From: Brachynemurus nebulosus
Lineage: Eukaryota; Arthropoda; Insecta; Neuroptera; Myrmeleontidae
NCBI GenBank assembly: GCA_035578155.1
Contig: JAPWDM010000016.1
Span: forward strand, 3,984,501-4,048,500
DNA: 64,000 nucleotides
Reading direction: 5' to 3'
Below are positions 57,054 to 64,000 of the stretch, one piece after another. A program made the translations under genes and the position numbers. A model generated the notes under the pieces. The model did no database searches and was not told where the DNA came from. It saw nothing but the letters and a program-made list of their open reading frames with translations. Numbering within the stretch: position 1 is the first letter of the stretch; each line of letters begins with the position of its first letter.

Positions 57054-58697
57054 CTACTTCCTAGGTTTCCCCTTGGGCCAGCCTTTCTTTTTCTTTGTCG
57101 AGCGCACCTCGGCATCGGATTGGTCCGAGTCGGTTGCCGAGGTGTTTGTGTATGCGTCGGTCGTAGGGCGTTTAACGCCCATCCGCACCGACGCGGTCGA
57201 CATGTCCGAGTCGCTCACTTGTGTTGTTGTGGAGCGACTCGGGAGGGGGGTGACCGGGCGGGTTGGTGTGCCCGGTCGGGACGGCGCCTGTTGTCGCTGG
57301 GGCAGTGGCGCCGTCGTTTGTGGAGGCAGCATTGACTCTGCCTCCGATGTTGAGGTGGTCGGTCCCTTTTTCGGGGACCGTTGTTGTACCACCTCCTTTT
57401 CCCCCTCACTGCGACGTCTTCTGTTTGACGGTGATTTTCGTGGTGACGAAGGCTTCTTTGGAGAAGACGTCACAGTTTTCACGACGGGTCCCTGAGGGGT
57501 GGTTGTAAGCACCCTCTTGGTCTCAGGGACCTTGGCTGACACGACAGCGGCTTGGGTGGGTGTTGGAACAGATACATCCACTGAGCGCATTAGGCTCTCT
57601 TGCATTAACTGCATGCACTCTTGCATTTTCCTCATAGTATCTTTCATTTCTTTTATTTCGCTTTGTTCTTTTGCCGCTGTGGGGGCGGGGGCCGCAGCAG
57701 CGCGTGCGTAACCATCCAAGGCCGAGCGTCGGGGCATGTTGCCTAGTAGCTTCCGACGTGCGTCTGGGTATGATAAACGTTCCAGGGCTCTCAGCTCTTA
57801 GATGGCTGACTCTTGTTTGAATATGGGGCAATTCCTCGATTTGGCCGAGTGATTGTCCCCACAATTCACGCACTTAATCGGTTCGCCGCACGGTCGTCCT
57901 TCGTGTAACGGCTTACCGCACACGCAGACCTGCTGCTCAACACTGCAACGCTGTGAGACGTGCCTGTATCTCTGACAGTGGTAGCATCTCATTGGTGCGG
58001 GGATATACGGGCGAACGTCCACTTTGTTGAAGAGGCCGATGACAACTTGCTTAGGCAGACTGGTACTATTAAATGTTAATAGTATTAGGGGGGACTCTGG
58101 ATGTTTGTTCCCCCTATTGTACTTCAGTCTCCTGGCCTCTATTACTCCCTGTGGAGACATCTGCGACACTATCTCGTCCAGGGAGCAGTACGCCAGGGAA
58201 GGATGCATTATTACTCTCTTGGAGTAATTTAACACACCGTGAGGTGTAACTTCCACAGCGTACTGCCCTAGTTTCTCTAAATTCTGTATCTTTGTCGATT
58301 GTGCCGGTGAGAGTGCCTCCACGAGCAACCCTTTGCCCGAGATTTTGGCTTCTTTAACCTGGCCAATATCACTACTTACTAATTTTGCCAGAAGGAAAGG
58401 GCTGATTTTACCAAAATCACCTTCCTTCGGCTTAATCACGAGGTATCTAACATAAGACACTTGCATTCTTGGGGCATCAAATGGGATTTGACGCCCGCGA
58501 CGATTCCCTTTTTTAGAGGGAGGGTTACCCTTCTTGATGGTACTCGTTCCGCTGATTTGTGGAGCGAGTACACTGGACGCGGTAGCGGGACGTGTCTCGC
58601 TACCAGAGCTCACACCAGATGACGGTGGTGGAGCCGGGTTCGCGTCCGGTTTGGAGGGCCCGGACTCGCCCTTTTTAGTAACGTTTTCTTCACCCAT
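57054..58697 (-). pseudogene. I-like LINE ORF1 (gag-like nucleic-acid-binding protein) with one stop
   Basis: The first ATG in frame is at 58,697 ('MGEENVTKKGESG'); the open frame extends 15 codons further upstream only from a GTG. The N terminus is Pro/Ser-rich and then basic. The middle ('VSYVRYLVIKPKEGDFGKI') resembles the RNA-binding fold of LINE gag proteins. Cys-rich motifs follow near residues 238-251 ('CYHCQRYRHVSQRC'), 258-270 and 276-290 ('CVNCGDNHSAKSRNC'). A TAA at 57,798-57,800 interrupts the frame; beyond it the same frame runs on ('ELRALERLSYPDARRKLLG') into a Pro/Ala/Thr-rich, Lys/Arg-ending tail to the stop at 57,054. The total is about 547 codons. ORF2 starts 36 bases further on. 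Confidence 0.9.
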
Positions 58698-59397
58698 ATA
58701 AATGAACACAATAAATCCCCCACCCCGCTCCCCACCCTCCACGGAGCCTCATAAGGGACGTAGGACTCCCACGCCAGGGATACGGGAATGAGGGGCCCTA
58801 GGGACGAAGCCCATTGCCCCAGTGACACGCACGACCCCGGGGCGCTCGAATTTACTGCGGCCGGTGCATAACCGCAGCCACGGTCTATGCCTGAAGCCAG
58901 GGCCGAAGTGACGTGTTGTTCCGCCGTACTCGCAAGTAACGGCTTCCCTCAGTCACCAGGATCCCCTTTTCCAGGCAACGCCGCTAAGCCACACACGAGC
59001 TAGTGTGGGTCCCGAAGATGACTTGAAGTTGGGACAACATTGAAAAAAACGAAAACAAAACAAAACCAAAAGCAAAAAAAGGAAACAAAAGATAAAAGAA
59101 AACCTGAAACAAAAAGAAATCAAAATAACGAAAACAAAAAACAATAAAAACGAAAAGAAAACAAGGTTAAAAAATGAACGATCGAGGATTTCTCCTCTAG
59201 ATCCGGCATCTTTTGTGAAAACGGTGGTACCTCGAGAAGGAACGGTGCCAATCTTGGGTAGTCAGAGGCTAATGGAATCCGAAGATTACTGTATTGCGCA
59301 TAAACTACCCCTGGGACCCTTAGCCTCCTTGACACCAATGGGGGATAAATATCCCTCACGGGTGCCAAGGGTAGCTGCTATAAGTGCCCTCACCACC
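58698..59397 (-). promoter_or_regulatory. 5'UTR / internal promoter region of the I-like LINE
   Basis: 700 bases between the element's start and the ORF1 ATG. The minus strand contains a long pyrimidine-rich tract at about 59,041-59,165. LINEs carry their promoter in this region; I cannot point to a specific initiator or DPE. Open frames across it look non-coding. Confidence 0.55.
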
Positions 59398-59409
59398 TTC
59401 TGGGTTGTT

Positions 59410-59942
59410 AATTCCCGATTTAATAAAATAGATTGGGCTTACTATTTTAACTTGTAGTTTTTTTTAATTCATTTTCTAATACCTGATTTGGAATGGATGG
59501 GCATACTTTTGAAAGAATTAATTTTTTTGCTGGGGTAATCAAGCGGCGGACGTTTATGTCATAATCTTGAACTTTTACCGTTTGGTTTTCGGATAAAAAT
59601 TTATCTACCATAGATTTTGATGACAAATACATACATATGCGGTCATGTGAGATTCTTGATGCATATAATAAATTTTTTGGGCCGATTTTCTCCCCCCACT
59701 GTTAGTATATACTTAAATAGTTTAGGGCTTTCAATAGCTGTTAAAATAATACCTTGACCTTTTGATGGGTAAATTATAGTTTTAGTTTGATTAGATTTTA
59801 CGATTTCAGAAAACGATTTATTATTATTATTCGAATTGGAAGGAGGTGTACTTCTTAATTGAGCTTCTTCACCGGTTTGATTCATACTAATAATTGTATC
59901 CCATTGGTTGGGGATACAATCATTTGAATTATTTAAATTCAT
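59410..59942 (-). pseudogene. Older LINE, ORF1 N-terminal segment
   Basis: The ATG at 59,942 ('MNLNNSNDCIPNQWDTII') opens a Ser/Asn-rich start, then 'YPSKGQGIILTAIESPKLF', typical of LINE gag N-terminal halves. A frameshift near 59,645 moves to 'MYLSSKSMVDKFLSENQ' and 'VRRLITPAKKLILSKVCP'. A one-base slip in the A8 run near 59,463 is needed to reach 'SGINNPE', where the 12-bp duplication marks entry of the I-like LINE. The protein then resumes at 52,567. So this ORF1 carries three slips and two insertions. Confidence 0.82.
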
Positions 59943-60075
59943 AATTATAAATTACAATAATGTATTATGATTTTCATAACTTTAATAATGTGTTTCAATT
60001 TGAAAATTTGATATTTATTAGTTTAATTAATAATTATATGTAATTGTAGATAATTAAATTAAATAGGTACGATTC

Positions 60076-60100
60076 AAACCAGGCCTGACAGGCCTGGTTT
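60076..60100. repeat. Perfect 11-bp-stem hairpin upstream of the older ORF1
   Basis: AAACCAGGCCT-GAC-AGGCCTGGTTT, GC-rich in AT-rich DNA, 134 bases before the ORF1 start. It may be a 5'UTR structure or mark the 5' end of the older LINE; function unknown. Confidence 0.55.
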
Positions 60101-60929
60101 GTGACTGAAAATTTGTTATTAGGAACTTCTAATATAGATGGTGATACTGAATATTTATATTATGACAAAATTTTAAGCAAATAAATAACTAAAGAAGGTA
60201 AATAACCTATTATGAGTATATAGATTAATAATTAAGTATTTAAATAATATAAATTAATGAAATCAGTAATTAGATTAACAATACAAAAAAACAAAAGATA
60301 AATAAAAAAGTGTACTCACTTTACAAAATTAACAAAATGAAACAACGTAAATATAACGATATTGTGATAGGAAAATCAAAGGACACTTCAATAACCTGTC
60401 CAACATTCATAGAAAAATTCTTTCTCAAATTTAATTTTTGTTGAAATGTTTAGCATAATAATCAAATTTTATGGGAATACTATTATTTTTTAATTTTATT
60501 AATAAATAAAGGTTATATATTAAAAAAAAATATAAACTGGTACACATTTGGCAACTTTACCCTATAATCTAAAATTATTTTTACGTTCTTTTTCTACAAA
60601 AGTAATTATACTATTAACAGGTTGTAAATGAATTATTATTTCTTGATAAATTAATATTTTACATTTCTATAATAAATTGTTGCCGGCAATGCTCTCTAGA
60701 GATGACATAGACAAATACATTTTAAATCCAGATATTATATATTATAGAACCTTTATATTCTTGTAAACAAACAGGAACAGTCCAAACCTCCTTTACTATT
60801 ATGATTATTTATTATATATTGTATCAAAAGTAAATAAATAAATTATTATTATTATTTATTAAATAAAAAATGTAATTATGTATTTATTTAAAATAACTAA
60901 ACAAAAATAAAAGAAAAAAAAAAACAAGA
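60101..60929. other. AT-rich DNA, no gene seen
   Basis: No protein frame or repeat boundary; TTATTATTATT stretch near 60,842-60,862. Confidence 0.5.
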
Positions 60930-60932
60930 AAA

Positions 60933-61012
60933 GATTCACCGAGATCGGATTTGATCACTCGACCTACGGTTTACTAAGCCAATACTTTGTTACCACGCCA
61001 CAGTTGTTAATG
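60933..61012 (-). repeat. Degenerate tRNA-like segment
   Basis: On the minus strand TGTGGCGTGGTAACAAAG (A-box-like) is followed by GAGTGATCAAATCCGATCTC (B-box-like) with tRNA-like spacing. Stem pairing is incomplete. Probably a tRNA-derived SINE head or tRNA pseudogene. Confidence 0.45.
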
Positions 61013-61157
61013 TGGAAGAAGCTAAATTCTTCCTATAAGACTTACACAATTATTAATGAAAAGCGAATATTCACGAATTTTGGCGAGATCTATTATTACT
61101 GGCCCGGATAATTCTACCTTATGAACTTGCGCAACTAACAATTCTGTTGAATTATCC

Positions 61158-61803
61158 CTTAAAATTTGTACAAATACAAAGTTTCCAATTTAAACATACT
61201 TTAAATTAAATTGTCATTCTAATAAAATAAAAAATTTCACGTTAAAGCCCCGAAACGAATTATTTTCTACAAACTCGTCTTAGACATAAGTCAGAATTAT
61301 GCGTATAACTATTTCTACAATAATAACAGAATTCTGGCTGTTGGTAAAACTCATATTTTGAATCTCTAAAAGATACAAGGCGAAATTATTATTACAAATC
61401 ATACGTATCTAGAACTTAAACTAAACTTAAGCTGTGTGGAATTCACCTAGCGCGTTCTCCACTTGTTTGAGATTTCATATATACGAAAAGACTTTTGAAA
61501 TAGAGAATGGGAGTGGTTTAATATTTAAATCAATTTATTTCATTAAATACTAATTTACGAGGGAAATTAATAATTTACGGCCGATTATATAAGGTAACTA
61601 AACATATTTCTGAATAAATTTTCCGATTTTATCTTATGTTTCGAAATATTTTCGAAAGAGCATATAACAATGACGTCAGATCTGAAATCTAATGGGGATA
61701 TAGAAAGTTGGTAGGTATGATGTGATATGACATCGATTTATTTTTATTTTTTTGTTTTTTCTTCCAAAGTACTTGCCGAAAATTTTACCGATTTTCTTGA
61801 TTA
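61158..61803 (+). repeat. Dispersed direct repeat, copy 2
   Basis: Second copy of the 650-bp sequence at 40,110-40,765, same orientation, differing by scattered substitutions and a few small indels (for example ATCTCTAAAAGATACAAGG against ATGTCTAAAAGATACAAGG). No TIRs or coding capacity. Confidence 0.85.
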
Positions 61804-61984
61804 AAATTTGGATATGGAATAGTCTCACAGATGCTATTTTGTATTGCCAAGAATACTTCTTTATTGGATCAGGCGGCATGAGCGCGGTCGTTCTATATTC
61901 AATTCGAGTGGAATTTTTTAATGGAACCAGTTCAGAAGACAGTGCAAATTATGACAATTAATGTTGCCATATGGCATATATTAT

Positions 61985-62400
61985 AGGGTTGCCATCATTA
62001 AAATCATTAGACCCGGACAATGAGTCCAAAAACCTCGGATGTTGATGCATGAAACCCGCCCCGACGGAAAAAATCTACGAAAAAAGTTATGATAAATTAT
62101 GAAAAACATATCCAAATTTGGACACTTTTATGATCAAAATTCATTATCATATTTTTTCAAAAGAATTCGTCGTTTGTCAGAAATTATCGTTAAAAAGCAG
62201 TGATTTTAATAGATTTTCAGAAATTCAGATGTAATAGAGGGCATGGGTCACTTGTGCGCCGCGGTCAAAAAATATTCAGGTAGTCCTAATTCCACAGGTC
62301 ACTTGCGCGCGGGTTTCTCAAAAAGATACAGGACAGTAGCGCGCGCGGCAGAAATAAATAGTACAAAGAAAGATATATAATATGCTCATCTGTCGGTCAT
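61985..62400. other. Possible hAT-type end and GC patch
   Basis: TAGGGTTGCCATCATTAAAA with ACCCGGACAATGAG resembles a hAT terminus, but no partner end is seen. At 62,240-62,340 GGTCACTTGTGCGCCGCGG and GGTCACTTGCGCGCGGG repeat within 70 bp, with a GCGCGCGCGG run. No gene. Confidence 0.35.
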
Positions 62401-63410
62401 TATAGTTATATTATATTCATATTATAGGTACCTTTTTATTAAAAATTAAAACGCATAAAATTTTAATAAAAATCATTTATTTTTTGCATATTGATAACTA
62501 CAACTTTTTACAAAATCAAATCTATTTATAATTTTATTTTTATATAAATTAATCAAATTACTAATATATTTTACACGTTCCCTATAGTTTAAATTTTTAC
62601 ATTTTATGGGAATATGGACACAATTTAATTTTATATATGTATTCAATTGCATATCTTTGACTGCATCAACAAATTTGAAAATCTGGGTAGCGATTCTTGA
62701 AAAGTGAATTAAAGTAAAGTGGAATGGAATGAAATAGCTGAGAACGGAACCAAAGGAAATATATTTTTATAAGTTGGTAGCCTATGTTGGTAGGTATACA
62801 TTATTGTGATAACGGGCACTCTATCGATGAAATTGATTACTAATAAGAGGAGGTATTATTTTTCATTTCCGGTTACATATTATGTGGAATAGGGCTGCCA
62901 GTTTGGGCGGATTTCCGCAAATTGGACGGATTAGAAATAAAATTTGCGGTAAAAATTTCTGTTTTGCGGTTTTCCGCTTTTTGGGCGGAATTGAAAATTA
63001 GATAAAATATTTTTAAAAATACAACATATTTTAAACATATTATGTATTACAATAATCATAAAACTCTTCTGCTCTCTTTCTTCAATAATTATGTAAAAAT
63101 AAGGGGGTGAAACGTCAATACACAAGCTTACGTGTCGAACCCATACCATAAAATACATATTTATCTCATTCTTTTTAAATAAAGTTAAATATTAAAAGGT
63201 TAAACAGACAAAAATTATTTTAAACTTCAATGACTTTATTAATACTTTATATGTAACATAAAAGTACTTCTTTATTGATACATTAGAACATAAAACTAAT
63301 TATTACTTTTTATTTTGGTATTTGTAGAGTATTTAATCCGTCTATTTAAACAAATTTAAAAAAAAAAGAAACAAAAAATTTCATATCTTATTTAGTAAGT
63401 ATTTTTAATG
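62401..63410. other. No recognised gene
   Basis: TAGGGCTGCCAGTTTGGGCG near 62,890 again resembles one end of a hAT element, with GCGGTTTTCCGC-type short inverted repeats after it; the partner end may lie outside the window. Confidence 0.4.
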
Positions 63411-63590
63411 TTTTTCCGCTAAAAATGACTCGCAGTCATCCCTAGCAGTTTCAAAAAATTCATTTAATGTTATGTAATCATCATCATCTAAATCTTCTCT
63501 ATTATTGGCTTCCACTGTATCGTATGTTAACTAATCTATTAAAAATGTGAATTCTGGGACGTGAGATAAAATACCAAAAGTTAAGAAAGT
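63411..63590 (-). pseudogene. Possible degraded coding fragment, unidentified
   Basis: A minus-strand frame reads 'HTFLTFGILSHVPEFTFLID', a TAG stop, then 'LTYDTVEANNREDLDDDD' and 'YITLNEFFETARDDCESFL', ending 'AEKH' and TAA at about 63,411. The acidic, compositionally normal sequence looks more protein-like than surrounding frames. I do not recognise the family; a transposase C terminus is one option given the setting. Confidence 0.35.
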
Positions 63591-63682
63591 GTGTTTACTA
63601 CTCTACCTTTCAGTAACGGCTCTGTCAGCCACGTTTTTTGAAATCTTTTTTTATATTTGGCCCATTTACCCATCTTTGTACA

Positions 63683-63712
63683 TACACAAAAAAAAAAAAA
63701 AAAAAAAAAAAA
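63683..63712. repeat. Poly(A) tract
   Basis: A run of about 27 A. It could be a retroposon tail, but no body was recognised. The remainder to 64,000 shows no gene. Confidence 0.7.
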
Positions 63713-64000
63713 ACTTTAAAAAAAATTTAATTTTAATTTGTATTTGACATCTAAAGATCAATGTAAAAACTTAGAAAAATTCCTTTTTTAAGAATAAATG
63801 CTAATTAAAGAACCGTTTAAATTTATCGGTATCAAGTATCAATAATACTGGTCACTGATTGAATGTAATCACAGAACAAAATGTAACAAAGGTAATAACG
63901 GTTACGACGGTTACCGTATTCGAAACTTCTATTTTGACAATTGTCACATGGTTTTGACGTTTGAGTATATCGTGTTACGTGTATGTACATATATGTTTTG

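Larger units (their letters stand above)
52568..59397 (-). mobile_element. Near-complete I-like LINE (6.83 kb) with 12-bp duplication
   Basis: The minus-strand element starts at 59,397 (GGTGGTGAGGGCACTTATAG) and ends in poly(A) (T-run 52,568-52,579). TTCTGGGTTGTT at 52,556-52,567 and again at 59,398-59,409 is the target duplication. The order is 5'UTR, ORF1 with three Cys-rich knuckles, ORF2 with APE endonuclease, RT, RNase H and a Cys-His motif, and a structured 3'UTR. The RNase H domain points to the I-like group of non-LTR elements. It is visibly GC-richer than its surroundings. Defects are four in-frame stops, one frameshift in an A6 run and a small gap in RNase H, so it died fairly recently. 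A truncated relative lies at 37,461-37,764. Confidence 0.93.

Noticed and set aside
53456..57711. Several plus-strand open frames of 70-195 codons
   Set aside because: They are antisense shadows of the GC-rich ORF1/ORF2 of the I-like LINE; the minus strand carries all recognisable motifs.
53382..58697. Alternative genetic code (TAA/TAG read as Gln)
   Set aside because: Stops fit Gln positions, but the insect-type nuclear setting, the frameshift and the RNase H gap show ordinary decay; other frames here end normally at TAA/TAG.

Overview
The window looks like intergenic DNA from an insect nuclear genome. The base composition is very AT-rich, there is no bacterial-style gene packing, and every protein I recognise comes from a eukaryotic transposable element (TE): non-LTR retrotransposons, hAT, mariner, and a transposase with a SWIM zinc finger. 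The order of insect is uncertain; a hemipteran such as an aphid would fit, but this is a weak guess. I found no convincing host gene, rRNA, functional tRNA or CRISPR array.

Layout. From 0 to 33 kb the sequence is a mosaic of non-coding elements. These include long foldback (inverted-repeat) elements at 5.7-7.7, 9.9-12.9, 15.7-17.1, 17.9-18.7, 19.5-22.0, 23.7-25.1 and 32.5-33.0 kb. There are also smaller terminal-inverted-repeat (TIR) elements and a repeat family with (TA)n tracts and a roughly 120-bp minisatellite (copies near 0.3, 3.9, 23.6 and 44.3 kb). One hAT transposase relic lies at 8.1-8.3 kb. From 33.2 to 37.8 kb four head-to-tail copies of the 3' end of a Dong/R4-like retrotransposon are joined by (TAA)n tracts, followed by a truncated LINE tail inside the last TAA tract. 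An RTE-type endonuclease relic follows at 37.8-38.6 kb, interrupted by an 810-bp hAT element.

From 39 to 48 kb there are more dispersed repeats, a SWIM-type transposase relic split by an internally deleted mariner, and a 1.16-kb element containing a tRNA-like segment and a 60-bp minisatellite. From 48.6 to 60 kb lies a nested stack on the minus strand. An old LINE (gag plus endonuclease, no reverse transcriptase left) was invaded by a 470-bp MITE with a TAA duplication, by a 1.83-kb hAT element with an 8-bp duplication, and by a 6.83-kb, GC-richer, RNase H-bearing I-like LINE with a 12-bp duplication. The hAT element itself carries two smaller inverted-repeat elements. The I-like LINE is nearly complete (5'UTR, ORF1 with zinc knuckles, ORF2 with endonuclease, RT, RNase H and Cys-His end, structured 3'UTR, poly(A)). 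It is inactivated by four in-frame stops, one frameshift and a small RNase H gap.

The genes do not work together as a pathway; the window records successive transposition. The most informative signals are the exact target-site duplications that order the insertions, the Dong-like tandem array with a mosaic copy, the hairpin series in the I-like 3'UTR, and several foldback elements with 3-bp TTA/TAA duplications. All family calls rest on visible motifs and recalled family features; no database search was possible.
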